This document shows, piece after piece, positions 19,774-28,487 of a stretch of 64,000 nt of DNA. The notes under the pieces are model-generated. The model did not search any database. It saw nothing but the letters and a program-made list of their open reading frames with translations, and was not told where the DNA came from. The stretch comes from Bradyrhizobium sp. Ash2021 (GTDB lineage: Bacteria; Pseudomonadota; Alphaproteobacteria; Rhizobiales; Xanthobacteraceae), in NCBI RefSeq assembly GCF_031202265.1, contig NZ_CP100605.1, forward strand, positions 310,001 to 374,000, given 5' to 3'. Numbering within the stretch: the stretch's first letter is position 1; each line of letters starts with the position of its first letter. A program made the translations under genes and the position numbers.

Positions 19774-20267
19774 TGCGATGTCTCGGCGGAACGGGTTTTT
19801 TGGCGCCATTGCATGAATTGCTGAAGAAGCTCTTCGGACTGCTCGGGCGTGACGGTTTGGCCGGGGCTTTGCTGTGGCCGCACGGTTTTTATCGACTGCA
19901 CGGCCGCTGCAAAGGACGCCGCAATGCTCGACTCCTGGGGAGTCTGAATCCACAGGACATAGAACAGCGCCGCGACCGCCGAAACGCCGACCGCCGCGGC
20001 CACAAACAACATCTTACGCCCATTCCGATCGCGCCTCGGCGTCGAAGGCTCGTCCATGACCTCAGGCTCGAGCGGCCGACGCAACGATTGGTAGACCGCA
20101 TTCTCAAGCGCGATGTCGGCTGAAGTGCGCCGCTGAGCGGGGGCGTTGTCTGGTTCGAAGTGCAGTTCGTTAAAAGCGGGCGACCTTGGCATTTCGCGCA
20201 ATCGGCGGGGTGCATAGTAAAGTGGATCGTGCGGGGTAGTTCGGTCTTGCTCGCTCAAAACGCTCAT
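19770..20267 (-). CDS. single-pass membrane protein coupled to the binding protein
   Basis: A 165-residue protein. A charged cytoplasmic N-terminal part (MSVLSEQDRTTPHDPLYYAP) ends in a basic patch RRDRNGRK, followed by one transmembrane helix MLFVAAAVGVSAVAALFYVL near residue 85 and a soluble tail with a Gln-rich helix. It overlaps the binding-protein gene by four bases, so the two are made together. Its topology suits an anchor or interaction partner in the envelope. The function is unknown. Confidence 0.6.
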   Translation of the reverse strand: MSVLSEQDRTTPHDPLYYAPRRLREMPRSPAFNELHFEPDNAPAQRRTSADIALENAVYQSLRRPLEPEVMDEPSTPRRDRNGRKMLFVAAAVGVSAVAALFYVLWIQTPQESSIAASFAAAVQSIKTVRPQQSPGQTVTPEQSEELLQQFMQWRQKTRSAETSQ

Positions 20268-20914
20268 ACGCTACTCCTGTGATGCTCTGCTGTTGTGCAT
20301 TGCTGTTCTCGGCGCCCTCGAAAAAGTTGAAAGAGGGCGGCGACGGAAATCTTCGAACCGCAACCATCGATCGGAAGAATTTGAATCAAGATGTCGGATG
20401 CTGGTCCAACATCGCGGGATGCCATACGCATCTGACCGCGAAAAATTCCAAACTTCACCGCCCCACCGATCCCCGTTGCCTCAATTTCGACATCCACCCG
20501 CTTGCCCCAGCGGATGGATATTCCGCGCAAATGCTGCGGAACTTCACTCGGAAGTGATGGAGTTAGCGCGTCATTAGTAAGTTCGAATCGAGGCGGAACG
20601 GAGTAAAGATTTTGTCGGCCGACGACGGTATTTCAGACTTTAGGGGATGGCATCGGGCTCCGACATCCCGGGTTCCGCTCCCCACTCGTAATCTGGTGGA
20701 GGTGGCGCAGATCGATCCCATATCATCGCCGGAGAAGCCTGGATTTGTCGAACGTAGGGCCTCACCGCCACGTTCAAGGCAATATTCCAAAAGATGTTAT
20801 CGGATTGCGAATGGGTGCGGCGGCGACGTCCAGCTGCATTCAGCCACCTGATGGTCGAAATGGGTCAAATGCGGCGGTCCAGGCGCAAGACTCGTCAGGT
20901 GTGCCTGTCGGAAA
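20268..20914. other. intergenic region with one weak ORF
   Basis: The promoter of the two-gene unit should lie here. A minus-strand frame 20264-20530 (88 codons, with IRWGKRVDVEIEATG and MRMASRDVGPASDI) could be a small gene but has no homology that I recognise and overlaps the next start by four bases. The rest shows nothing. Confidence 0.25.
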
Positions 20915-21060
20915 TCAAATCCGGACATATTCGTGATGCAATCCGCCGATGACCGGGCGGCAAAGAATACGCCCTGCCCTCTTTTCGGTGCGCGATAGGG
21001 GCGCATCCTTCTCCAAGGCCAAGTGAGTGCGCGTCTCATTATACAACACGACTACGGAAC
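20915..21060 (-). pseudogene. 3' tail of an rve-type transposase (copy A)
   Basis: The minus strand reads VLYNETRTHLALEKDAPLSR and then GRILCRPVIGGLHHEYVRI before TGA, the characteristic C-terminus of the same rve transposase family that is decayed at 9314-9780. Only about 45 codons remain. A second tail (copy B) lies 20 bp further on in the same orientation. The 30 bp around the stop recur at about 60815-60847. Confidence 0.65.
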
Positions 21061-21069
21061 GCCCGTTGT

Positions 21070-21810
21070 GTGTACCGAAACCCTAAACCCGGACGTAGTG
21101 ATGATGAAGTCCGCCCAAGATTGGGCGACAAAGAATGTGTCCAGCGCGATCGACGGCGCGCGAGACCGGTGCATCTTTCTCCAGGGATAGATGCGTGCGG
21201 GTCGCATTGTACAACGCGGCTTGATAACACCCACGGGACCGGTTTTCGCGAACTGTTGTACCGGTGGCATCCGTGGTTCGGTCTGGCGGTTTTCGTTCAT
21301 CAAACAATCGGCAAGTCGGGCGACGAGGTCTTTCGCTGTACGCTGAGCGGCCCCGATGGGGTTCGCTGGCTTGAGGTGCCGGCTTGGATGTTCGATCGGG
21401 CGGCTTGTGCGGATGCCTCGGTTGTTGCCATCGTGCCTCATGTCGATTCATCAGCGCTGTCCGTGTTGGCGGGCCTTCTGGCGGGTGTATTGAAGGCGCG
21501 CGCCGCATCATCGAATGCCCTGCTTTCCGGCACATGCAGGATCTCTCGCGATCAGAATCGGGGAGAGGCTCATGTCAAGCAAGACAATGGCGCGCCGGCC
21601 GCCAGCACAGCGAGGCTGGATGGATCGGCGGCGCAAAGCGCCGCAAATGGACCTGTTCGCAAGCGGCCAGTCCAGCGGCGTCATCGGAGCGCCGGCATGG
21701 CTGCAGTTGCCGACGGAGGTGCAACGCACGCTGACCAGGCTGATAGCGCAGCTGATCCTGGAGCATGCGGACAAGAGCAAGTCGGCCGCAATGACGGAGG
21801 TCGGTCATGA
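21070..21810 (+). CDS. DUF5372-like first gene of the recombinase cassette
   Basis: The frame is open for 246 codons, but the conserved core is about 21240-21560: [40 protein letters not shown] and [10 protein letters not shown], then AL-rich helices. The same core occurs at 62810-63090 before the second recombinase. The true start is unclear because no ATG lies close to the core, and the 5' part overlaps the antisense transposase tail. Such small proteins regularly precede large serine recombinases; whether it is an accessory or directionality factor is inference. Confidence 0.5.
   Translation: MYRNPKPGRSDDEVRPRLGDKECVQRDRRRARPVHLSPGIDACGSHCTTRLDNTHGTGFRELLYRWHPWFGLAVFVHQTIGKSGDEVFRCTLSGPDGVRWLEVPAWMFDRAACADASVVAIVPHVDSSALSVLAGLLAGVLKARAASSNALLSGTCRISRDQNRGEAHVKQDNGAPAASTARLDGSAAQSAANGPVRKRPVQRRHRSAGMAAVADGGATHADQADSAADPGACGQEQVGRNDGGRS
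21083..21230 (-). pseudogene. 3' tail of an rve-type transposase (copy B)
   Basis: The minus strand reads [20 protein letters not shown] and then [19 protein letters not shown] before TAG. It is clearly homologous to copies A and C yet diverged in sequence, so the copies are old or came from different elements. The coding part ends where the first gene of the recombinase cassette begins on the plus strand. Confidence 0.7.
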
Positions 21811-21817
21811 TCTCTGA
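21572..21817 (+). CDS. second small gene of the recombinase cassette
   Basis: An 81-residue protein starting [20 protein letters not shown], then [20 protein letters not shown] and a helix ending [15 protein letters not shown]. The homologue at 63134-63373 shares the pattern basic N-terminus, (Q/D)xDLFxSG, APAW, LPxE and LIxDHA. Its stop overlaps the recombinase start by 11 bases. It lies inside the long frame of the first gene in another frame. The helical end suggests a small protein-protein or DNA-binding factor. Confidence 0.55.
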   Translation: MSSKTMARRPPAQRGWMDRRRKAPQMDLFASGQSSGVIGAPAWLQLPTEVQRTLTRLIAQLILEHADKSKSAAMTEVGHDL

Positions 21818-23876
21818 CAAGATCCGCCCCTATCATCTGGAGCGCAAAGCGCTGCTCTATGTGCGGCAGTCATCGGCCCATCAAGTGCTGCACAACCGGG
21901 AGAGCAGTGCTCTGCAATACGCCATGCGGGATCGGCTGATGGCGCTTGGCTGGTCTCAGATCGAGGTGATCGACGACGATCTCGGCCGCTCGGCGGCGGG
22001 CTCCGTTCAGCGCGCCGGCTTCGAGCGGATGGTCGCGGAGGTGTGTCTCGGTAAGGTAGGCGCCGTCTGCGCGCGCGAAGTCTCCCGCTTTGCCCGCAAC
22101 AGCCGCGACTGGCAACAACTGATCGAGATGTGCCGCGTGGTCGATACGGTGCTGGTCGATCAGGAGACCGTCTATGCGCCGCGCCACGGCAACGACCGGC
22201 TGCTGCTCGGATTGAAGGGCAGCCTGAACGAGTACGAGCTTGACCTGTTGCGCCAGCGTTCGCTCTCGGCGCGCTACGAGAAGGCGCGCCGCGGCGAACT
22301 GGTGGTCGCAACGCCGGTCGGCTTCGTGAAGGTCGGCGATCGCTACGAGAAGGATCCGGACCGCCGCGTGCAGGAAGCGATCACCCTGGTCTTCGACAAG
22401 GTCATGGAGCTTGGCAGCGCCCGCCAGGCCTTGCTCTGGTTCCACGAGCATGATCTCGATCTGCCGGTGAAGCAGAACAATGGCGATGTGACCTGGCGGC
22501 GGCCGAACTACACAACCGTCTACCGGATGATCGAGAACCCCATCTACGGCGGCGCCTATGCTTATGGTAAGACTGCGGTTGCGGTAGGCTATGGAGCCAA
22601 TGGTACCGGCGTGAAGATCCGCCGCAAAGCGCGCAGCGACTGGCTGGCGCTGATGCCAAATGCCCATGAGGGCTACGTCAGTTGGGAGAAGGCGGAGGCG
22701 ATCCGGACCATGGTCAGCACCAACGCTCCCACCAACCGTCATCATGGCGCCCCCAAACATGGCGACGCTCTGCTGGCCGGCATAATCCGATGCCGCCGCT
22801 GCGGGCGCAAACTGACGCTTCGATATACGGGCACAAAGCATGACATTCTGCGCTACAGTTGCAGCCGCGCATGGATGGACAATGGCGAACCGTTCTGCAT
22901 CGCCTTTGGCGGCCTGAGCGTCGACGACGCTATCGCGGAGGCGCTGCTCGGCGTTGTGGGCCCCGGCGCCATCACGGCCGCTGTCGCCGCCGAGAAGCAA
23001 GCCGGCCAACGGCGCGATCAGGTGCGCGAGGCTCTTCTGCGCGATCTTGAAGCGGCGCGCTATGCAGCCGATCGCGCCTTGCGTCAGTACGACGCTGCTG
23101 ATCCCGCCAACAGGCTGGTGGCTGGCGAACTGGAAACACGCTGGAACAAGGCGCTGGCGCACGTCGCGCAGGTTGAGGGCAAGATCGCAGTCCATGGCGC
23201 GGCCATGCCCACGCCAGTCATCGATCCGGCAGCGCTTACCACGCTCGGGGCGGACCTCAAGACCGTCTGGGCGGCGCCAACGACGGACGCGCGCCTGAAA
23301 AAGCGTATCGTACGCACCCTCATCCGGGAGGTGGTCGCCGACATCGATCAGGAGGCCAGCGAGATCGCGCTGATCGTCCACTGGATCGGTGGCGTGCACA
23401 GCCAGATGCGCCTGCCAAAGCGACGGCGCGGCCAGCGCAACAGCGCCTCAGCCGATCTGATCACGGCTGTGCGCCAGCTGGTGCTGATCGCCAATGACGA
23501 TCTCATCGCCGGCATCCTCAACAGGAATGGCCTTGTCACCGGCAACGGCAACCGCTGGACACGGGAGCGCGTCACATCGCTACGCTCGCATCACCGCATT
23601 CCGGTGTTCAAACCCGCAGCTGACGGGATCGAGCCGTGGCTCAATCTCAGCAAGGCCGCGCAGCTTCTCAAGATCGCGCCCAAAACCCTGAGACTGGCGG
23701 TGGAAGCTGGCGAGATGACTGCCATCCATCCCTTATCCGACGGCCCTTGGATCTTCGCCCGGGTCGATCTCTCGACATCAACCGCGCAGGCAATCACTGA
23801 ACGCGCGCGTCAGAACCCAAAATACTCCACGGGATCGAATCCGGATCAGCAAAACCTCTTCCCTTCAACCACATAG
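21807..23876 (+). CDS. large serine recombinase
   Basis: A 689-residue site-specific recombinase. The resolvase domain starts at the N-terminus with [13 protein letters not shown] (catalytic Ser 22 or 23), followed by [10 protein letters not shown] and the arginine segment [14 protein letters not shown] near residue 90. The recombinase domain follows from about residue 170 ([20 protein letters not shown]), then a zinc ribbon [15 protein letters not shown] near 325 with CSRAW and PFCIAFGG, a coiled coil near 390-450, and a C-terminal helix-turn-helix-like region. It is intact and probably acts on attachment sites that were not identified here. A diverged copy starts at 63363. Confidence 0.9.
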   Translation: MISDKIRPYHLERKALLYVRQSSAHQVLHNRESSALQYAMRDRLMALGWSQIEVIDDDLGRSAAGSVQRAGFERMVAEVCLGKVGAVCAREVSRFARNSRDWQQLIEMCRVVDTVLVDQETVYAPRHGNDRLLLGLKGSLNEYELDLLRQRSLSARYEKARRGELVVATPVGFVKVGDRYEKDPDRRVQEAITLVFDKVMELGSARQALLWFHEHDLDLPVKQNNGDVTWRRPNYTTVYRMIENPIYGGAYAYGKTAVAVGYGANGTGVKIRRKARSDWLALMPNAHEGYVSWEKAEAIRTMVSTNAPTNRHHGAPKHGDALLAGIIRCRRCGRKLTLRYTGTKHDILRYSCSRAWMDNGEPFCIAFGGLSVDDAIAEALLGVVGPGAITAAVAAEKQAGQRRDQVREALLRDLEAARYAADRALRQYDAADPANRLVAGELETRWNKALAHVAQVEGKIAVHGAAMPTPVIDPAALTTLGADLKTVWAAPTTDARLKKRIVRTLIREVVADIDQEASEIALIVHWIGGVHSQMRLPKRRRGQRNSASADLITAVRQLVLIANDDLIAGILNRNGLVTGNGNRWTRERVTSLRSHHRIPVFKPAADGIEPWLNLSKAAQLLKIAPKTLRLAVEAGEMTAIHPLSDGPWIFARVDLSTSTAQAITERARQNPKYSTGSNPDQQNLFPSTT

Positions 23877-24032
23877 ACAGATGGGTGTTATGATGCAGGA
23901 TTGTAGTAATCGGCATAGTCTCGCAGAATCCGGCGCAGATGTGCCTCCCGGTGAAGGTCCCACGGGCCTTTTCTTTTCCCCGTTTTCTGTCACCCTCTGT
24001 CCTTCAGTGTCTGGTATCGATGGAGACGCGAC

Positions 24033-24236
24033 GTGGCGACTGGTGTTGTTATGTGGTTTAACGCGACGAAGGGCTACGGATTCATCCAGCCCGACAGCGG
24101 TGGCAAGGATGTGTTCGTCCACATCTCGGCGGTGGAGAAGGCCGGTTTCAGCAACCTCGCTGAGGGTGCCAAGATCAGTTACGAGGAAGTCCCCAACAAG
24201 GGCAAAACGTCGGCTGAAAATCTGAGGCTTGGCTGA
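24033..24236 (+). CDS. cold-shock domain protein
   Basis: A 67-residue CspA-family protein, a five-stranded beta barrel that binds single-stranded RNA and DNA. RNP1 KGYGFIQP is at about residues 13-20 and RNP2 DVFVHIS at about 26-32. The start is GTG at 24033, the only start giving the normal [11 protein letters not shown]-terminus. The long pyrimidine-rich leader (about 23960-24030) could hold the cold-responsive element usual for these genes. It stands alone. Confidence 0.92.
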   Translation: MATGVVMWFNATKGYGFIQPDSGGKDVFVHISAVEKAGFSNLAEGAKISYEEVPNKGKTSAENLRLG

Positions 24237-24249
24237 GAGCGCCCGGGTT

Positions 24250-24438
24250 TCATTTCACCACCCGCAATCCGTGCCCGCTTTCCAGCCGGTCCATAGCCGC
24301 TGCAAAATCCTGCCGATCAAGTATGGTGATCAATTGCGCGATCGCTTCGTCGGCGTCGATCTTTCCCGGCTCCAGATGCTCAGCGATGATCACGCCGGAT
24401 TGACGCAGCGCCGTGATGATCAATTCTTGGTCGGTCAT
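24250..24438 (-). CDS. small conserved hypothetical protein
   Basis: 62 residues from MTDQELIITALRQSGVII, ending LESGHGLRVVK. It is a helical acidic protein of a type I recall as common in Bradyrhizobium genomes. The in-frame ATG at 24468 would add ten residues; 24438 is preferred by analogy. It converges with the cold-shock gene. The function is unknown. Confidence 0.6.
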   Translation of the reverse strand: MTDQELIITALRQSGVIIAEHLEPGKIDADEAIAQLITILDRQDFAAAMDRLESGHGLRVVK

Positions 24439-24735
24439 TGGCCCCTCTTCAGCTTCCGTTTCCCCCACTTCGTATCCTTGCGCGACGGATTATTAAACAC
24501 CCGCTCGACGTGCCTATTGCGCACCCTCAGCATGCTGATGCGCGCATGCATGATCGGCCCTCGATTCTCTGCCGCCATAAGCAGCGCTTCAATTGCTGTC
24601 TGCGGCACGCGCAGCTACCGGCCGTCTGTGCACATGATCAAGCTGACCGAAACGCGGGAGATCACGCCCTACGTATGGGTTCATCCGGATGATGAGCGAT
24701 AGGTGCAGTTCATCTCCCGCGGGCAGTCACTGTTT
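24439..24735. other. gene-poor spacer
   Basis: The only readable piece is a plus-strand frame ending MIKLTETREITPYVWVHPDD before TAG at about 24702, which may be the remnant of a small protein. Nothing else was seen. Confidence 0.25.
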
Positions 24736-25167
24736 TCAAACCGCAGAAGCCGCTGCGGTCTCGTGTGCTTCAGCAGGCGTTGCGGCCTTAGGCGAACGCT
24801 CCGACACCTGAGTTCCCATAGGTAATTGCAGCACGGTCGCTCGCTGCCCCTCACAGAGCAGCGTCACCAGCACGTTGCTTCCATCTGGAAATTCGATCGC
24901 ATCATGGTGACGATGCGGAACATCCGGCTCTATCGCGCCGAATTTTCCCACCCGGAAATTGATGACTTTCGTCCAAATCCATCGGTTGTCGTATTTGACA
25001 TCTTCGGCGAACGCCAGTTCGGTCCCGGGAAGCATGCAGACCGCCACAGCGGGCTCACTTTCTGATGCGAAGCCACGCGTCGAAGTCCCGCGGAAGGTCG
25101 TGGTGATCAGCGTCTCTCCAACTTTGGCGGGGCGCGTCGCTACAGCGTGCAAACTATAGTCACACAT
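24736..25167 (-). CDS. conserved hypothetical protein (MCDYSLH family)
   Basis: 143 residues starting MCDYSLHAVATRPAKVGETL; proteins with this opening are widespread in Rhizobiales but uncharacterised. The body is beta-rich (VCMLPGTELAFAEDVKYDNR, then FRVGKFGAIEPDVPHRHHDA) with a His cluster HRHHD near residue 85. The final 25 residues are low-complexity Ala/Glu. The longer frame to 25203 is rejected because the family start is MCDYS. Confidence 0.7.
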   Translation of the reverse strand: MCDYSLHAVATRPAKVGETLITTTFRGTSTRGFASESEPAVAVCMLPGTELAFAEDVKYDNRWIWTKVINFRVGKFGAIEPDVPHRHHDAIEFPDGSNVLVTLLCEGQRATVLQLPMGTQVSERSPKAATPAEAHETAAASAV

Positions 25168-25386
25168 TAGATTTGCTCCTCTTTCGAGATAGCGCACCCA
25201 CACCCGCGATGGCGCAGGCGTCTATCAGTGTGTCCATTTTTTAGAACCGTAACGCGGCATCATACACCGCGCCACGACGATATGCATTGACGCTTTCACG
25301 AAAAATCGTGGAACCAATGGCGGGCGTCCGATCCGACCCGCTGCCGTTCGCGGGCGTTGATAAGTCGGGTGGCGACTCGTTGGCTC

Positions 25387-25542
25387 TCAGAAAAATCCGG
25401 GGCTGAGATCCAGGCCGTAGGTAAGTAAAAGCAGAGTAACCAGCAGACCGGCGCCGTAGAACACGGCGAACTGCTTAACAATATCGACTTCGTTTGAGGC
25501 TGTGAGAATTGCGCGCGACAGCGCTCGTGCAACAGCAGTCAT
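25387..25542 (-). CDS. small membrane protein
   Basis: 51 residues: MTAVARALSRAILTASNEVD, then one hydrophobic helix FYGAGLLVTLLLLTYGLDL near the C-terminus. Its length and single helix fit an inner-membrane microprotein. The function is unknown. Confidence 0.5.
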   Translation of the reverse strand: MTAVARALSRAILTASNEVDIVKQFAVFYGAGLLVTLLLLTYGLDLSPGFF

Positions 25543-25614
25543 TTGCGACCTCCAATGCTCAGCCCAAGGATTGGTCTCGCCAACAGAGATTAAGCCGGCC
25601 AACCGAGGCGGCCC

Positions 25615-25767
25615 TTACTTCTTGTTCGACGGGTCGCGCGCTTCCGAATCGACGGCACGCGCCTCGTATTCGTCAGCAAGAGCTTTTAGCCGGCGCTCAA
25701 TCTCTTCGTCGCCAGCCGGACCAGCCAGACGGCGGCACGTTTCAGCTTGTTCGCGCAGTTTCGCCAT
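25615..25767 (-). CDS. small helical hypothetical protein
   Basis: 50 residues starting MAKLREQAETCRRLAGPAGD and continuing EEIERRLKALADEYEARAVD. Short proteins of this kind (Cys-Arg-Arg-Leu, then LxxLADEYxARA) are, from memory, very common in Bradyrhizobium in many paralogous copies. The start is an ATG six bases downstream of the stop of the next minus-strand gene. Confidence 0.55.
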   Translation of the reverse strand: MAKLREQAETCRRLAGPAGDEEIERRLKALADEYEARAVDSEARDPSNKK

Positions 25768-25772
25768 GGGCC

Positions 25773-25967
25773 TTACGCCGGCGCGTGAAGCCCAGGGCGA
25801 TGACAGCCATTCTTTGATACGGGAAGCCGTTCTAACTGCCTGGCCTTCTTAATCAGGGCGTCACGCTCTGGTCCGGGCCTCAGCTTTTGGGCTTCTTCTT
25901 TCAGGCCTAGAGCTTCTTGCTCCAAGCGCTCTTTGAAAGAATTGATGTGTGTTACGGTGCGGCTCAT
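25773..25967 (-). CDS. small helical hypothetical protein, C-terminus possibly frameshifted
   Basis: 64 residues starting MSRTVTHINSFKERLEQEAL, then LKEEAQKLRPGPERDALIKK. After ARQLE the expected continuation SRIKEWLSSP is found in the neighbouring frame (about 25790-25830), which suggests a one-base change near 25833. The end PGLHAPA is in the present frame. The function is unknown. Confidence 0.5.
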   Translation of the reverse strand: MSRTVTHINSFKERLEQEALGLKEEAQKLRPGPERDALIKKARQLERLPVSKNGCHRPGLHAPA

Positions 25968-26250
25968 GTCGCATTCCCCGTATCAGTGGGGCGGGAGCGC
26001 AACACTCTCTGTCACCGGTAATGCCCAGGAGGCGGAGCGGTGATGGTGCAAGCATACGCCGCAGGGATCTCAAACGCGAGTTAATTCGCGCGCCCGCTGG
26101 TTCACCTGCCTAGGCTCCAGGGCAGCCAAAAAGCCGGGCGCTGGTCGAAATAGGCCAACCGGGATCTCAAAATTGAGGCCACTCCTAATTTGAAACGAGG
26201 GCGGAACGAACCTCATCGTTGGAACGTGGTCCACCACTGCACAACGGGTG

Positions 26251-26442
26251 TTATCCGTTTTGTTGCGCAGTGGTTACTTCCTCATCAATGACGGCCTCCA
26301 GCCGTTTCATCTCGCTCGCCAGCAAGGTCCAACTCCGCGAAATACCCATGTGCGCGGTCGCGCGTTGGATGGAAATATCCGCTGCTATTCCGAGGACTTT
26401 GTGTTCGTTTGAATAGGTTCTGCATTGGTCTGAGGTGACCAT
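26251..26442 (-). CDS. small conserved hypothetical protein
   Basis: 63 residues: MVTSDQCRTYSNEHKVLGIA, a helix, then SRSWTLLASEMKRLEAVIDE. The pattern MVTSxQCRxYxxE...ISRSWxxLAxQ is familiar from multi-copy small proteins of Bradyrhizobium. The function is unknown. About 280 bp of non-coding DNA lies between it and the previous gene. Confidence 0.55.
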   Translation of the reverse strand: MVTSDQCRTYSNEHKVLGIAADISIQRATAHMGISRSWTLLASEMKRLEAVIDEEVTTAQQNG

Positions 26443-26498
26443 GGCGGCTCCGCTTCTACAGGCGGGAGCGCGATACTCTCTGCCACCGCTGCGAAGGA

Positions 26499-26981
26499 GT
26501 GGCCGGTGATGAGACTATTCCCATCGCCCGCCGGTTTGCTGTCCTGCCGGATATGAAGAAAAGTGAGACGCGTGAGAATTCATGGTCGTTTTACGATCTG
26601 GGATTTGGCGACCGTATCGCCTTATTACTCGATTGGTGCAAACGCAGCGGTGATGACACCTTTATCGAGATAGCAATCGAGCTCACCACTAATCCCTCTC
26701 GGCGCTTTGATCCGTGGAGTGATGGACAAAAGCTCGTCTCGTTGATGACTGAACTGGAAGAAAGCGCGGAGTATGGCTCTTTGAGGGGCGCTGATAAGCT
26801 TCGCGCAGCGATCGAGGACAAGCTTGTCGCCATGTTAGACGGCTACATCTTCCCTGACGACCTCGACAATATATTAGACTCAATAGAGGGGAACGAGCAT
26901 GCGATCGGCGCTCGCGTCGTAGAAGCCGTCAACGACGCCATGCGCTTTCAGTTTGAACGTGTTCCCGCGTCGAGCACGTAG
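26499..26981 (+). CDS. hypothetical protein, 3' end fused at a rearrangement
   Basis: 160 codons from a GTG; ATG codons further in (MKKSETREN near residue 19) are alternatives. The sequence SFYDLGFGDRIALLLDWCKR and the Asp-rich YIFPDDLDNILDSIEG look like a genuine protein, with a codon bias less GC-rich than its neighbours. The last nine residues are encoded by DNA that belongs to tenA on the other strand, so the original C-terminus is probably lost. No family was recognised. Confidence 0.45.
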   Translation: MAGDETIPIARRFAVLPDMKKSETRENSWSFYDLGFGDRIALLLDWCKRSGDDTFIEIAIELTTNPSRRFDPWSDGQKLVSLMTELEESAEYGSLRGADKLRAAIEDKLVAMLDGYIFPDDLDNILDSIEGNEHAIGARVVEAVNDAMRFQFERVPASST

Positions 26982-27322
26982 CGTGTATAAGCCAGCATCT
27001 CGACCGCCGGAGGGGTTTGTTCAAGATCGCTGGGCGACAGGCCCCAGCCGGCGCAGAGCTTCACATGCAGGTTCATCTCGATGTCGAGGATGGCCGAGAG
27101 GCCGGCCGCCGCTTCGCGCATGTCAGCGAGCTTGGGCGACTTGTAGACGGAGAGCGCGTAGGCGCGGGCAAACTCGGTGAGGAACAGGTAGTCCTGAACG
27201 AGGTAGTGACGAAACGCCGCTTCGGCGAGCGAACCGTCTGCCAACCCGTTCGTGAAGGGATGCTCGGTGTAGGCCCGCCACTCGGCGGATGCATCTGCCT
27301 TTAGACGCTCGAAGAAACTCAT
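26948..27322 (-). pseudogene. TenA-family thiaminase/pyrimidine hydrolase, 3' truncated
   Basis: From MSFFERLKADASAEWRAYTE the frame follows TenA: PFTNGLADGSLAEAAFRHYL, QDYLFLTEFARAYALSVYKS and CAGWGLSPSDLE. After LAYTRYVLDAG (about residue 120) it runs into TRSN and a stop, whereas the family is about 220-230 residues. The breakpoint at about 26960 coincides with the end of the plus-strand hypothetical gene. Residues for the last half of the helical bundle are missing, so activity is unlikely. Confidence 0.75.
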
Positions 27323-27412
27323 GATCTTTCGCTGGGTTTGCGTCTCAATGAGTGGCTTTGGCTCGCTACCAATAGCACGTCGCAAACCGGATGGACCTTG
27401 ACCTTGTCCGCT

Positions 27413-27748
27413 TCAATCGCCCGCGCCGGGATTTGGTGAGAAGTATTGGAGCTTGTCCGGCTTCCCCTCCCACTCCTTAGAGTCGGGCGGGAGCGCCTTT
27501 TTGATCGTAATATTCGGCCAGATCTTCGCGTATTCCGCATTCAGCGACAGCCATTTCTCAAGCCCCGGCTCGGTGTCAGGCTTGATCGCGTCGACCGGGC
27601 ATTCCGGCACGCAGACCCCGCAATCGATGCATTCGTCCGGGTGGATGACGAGCATGTTCTCGCCCTCGTAGAAGCAGTCCACGGGGCACACGTCGACGCA
27701 GTCCATGATCTTGCAGCGAATACAGCTCTCGTTGACGACGAAGGTCAA
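27413..27748 (-). CDS. fdxA: seven-iron ferredoxin
   Basis: A 111-residue FdxA-type electron carrier. Cys 9, 17 and 50 fit the 3Fe-4S cluster and Cys 21, 40, 43 and 46 the 4Fe-4S cluster, as in Azotobacter ferredoxin I; Cys 12 and 25 are the extra ones also found there. The C-terminal extension after residue 60 is complete. It sits between tenA and the MarR-type regulator on the same strand, 39 bp after the regulator stop, so the two may share a transcript. Confidence 0.9.
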   Translation of the reverse strand: MTFVVNESCIRCKIMDCVDVCPVDCFYEGENMLVIHPDECIDCGVCVPECPVDAIKPDTEPGLEKWLSLNAEYAKIWPNITIKKALPPDSKEWEGKPDKLQYFSPNPGAGD

Positions 27749-27786
27749 TTGAGCGTCCTTTCAGCAGATCGCAGTGGTGAACTCAT

Positions 27787-28389
27787 TCATGGTGACCGTC
27801 CGTCCTCGCGGTGCTCGTTCATTGGTTCAAAATAGACGCACAGAAGACCTGCGTCCTCTGGCTGAATCGGAACACCGAGGAGCAGGCATTCAGCGGCCGA
27901 GGCGCCCGTGCCCGGCGGGTTGCCGCACATCTCTCGGCCGAAATGCGTGCAGTCCGGGCAAACACCGATCCGCCGATGCGCACCACTCGTAGCTAGAGTG
28001 GACAGCACTTGGTGCAGGGCGCGACGGATCGCAGTTCGCTCCGGCGCGTCGAGCGAATCCACCGCGCGCACCAGAACTTCGAACGGATCGCGTGCAAGCG
28101 CTTTTTTGCCCTTGCTCGTCAGCAGCAGACTTACGCTTCGCCCATCCGTCTTGAATGGCTTTCGGACCAGGTACCCACCCGCTTCAAGCGCCTTAATGGC
28201 TTGTGTGGCGGTGCCGCGGGTTGTCGCTTGAAATTCCGCGAATGCCGACGGGGTCCGCGAGAACGGGTTGGCACGCGCGAAGAAGCGGAGCGCCATCCAT
28301 TGGGCCGGACTGAGTTCGCCGTCATAGCCCTCAGCTTGTACGAGTCGTCCCACCTGCAGCAGGAGCTCTGCCGTTTCGCGCGCTGACAT
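27787..28389 (-). CDS. MarR-type regulator with Cys-rich C-terminus
   Basis: 200 residues from MSARETAELLLQVGRLVQAE. The winged helix spans about residues 35-105 (LSPAQWMALRFFARAN, then GTATQAIKALEAGGYLVRKP and the wing TDGRSVSLLLTSKGKKAL). The C-terminal 60 residues carry six Cys in CPDCTHFGREMC...AAECLLLG...LLCVYF, a possible metal or redox sensor. It is divergent from rpoH across about 100 bp containing two TTTCGAAA palindromes, which are its likely operators. The longer frame start at 28428 would overlap the upstream palindrome. Confidence 0.7.
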   Translation of the reverse strand: MSARETAELLLQVGRLVQAEGYDGELSPAQWMALRFFARANPFSRTPSAFAEFQATTRGTATQAIKALEAGGYLVRKPFKTDGRSVSLLLTSKGKKALARDPFEVLVRAVDSLDAPERTAIRRALHQVLSTLATSGAHRRIGVCPDCTHFGREMCGNPPGTGASAAECLLLGVPIQPEDAGLLCVYFEPMNEHREDGRSP

Positions 28390-28415
28390 GATTGCCTCTT
28401 TGAAAACATAATAGC

Positions 28416-28469
28416 GTTTCGAAATCAACTTGACAACAGGTTTGGATGCAGATAATTCTGTTTCGAAAC
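28416..28469 (+). promoter_or_regulatory. rpoH promoter with paired GTTTCGAAAC-type operators
   Basis: TTGACA at 28430-28435 and TAATTC at 28453-28458 (17-bp spacing) form a strong vegetative promoter for rpoH. GTTTCGAAAT (28416-28425) lies just upstream and GTTTCGAAAC (28460-28469), a perfect palindrome, lies just downstream. Their centres are 44 bp apart, about four helical turns. The layout fits a dimeric repressor that closes the promoter from both sides, most simply the divergently encoded MarR-type protein. Confidence 0.6.
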
Positions 28470-28487
28470 TAGTTGGAGGGCTTGATC

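Noticed and set aside
21870..23399. 509-codon minus-strand frame opposite the serine recombinase
   Set aside because: Antisense of a well-supported recombinase; His/Arg/Ala-rich without domain signatures.
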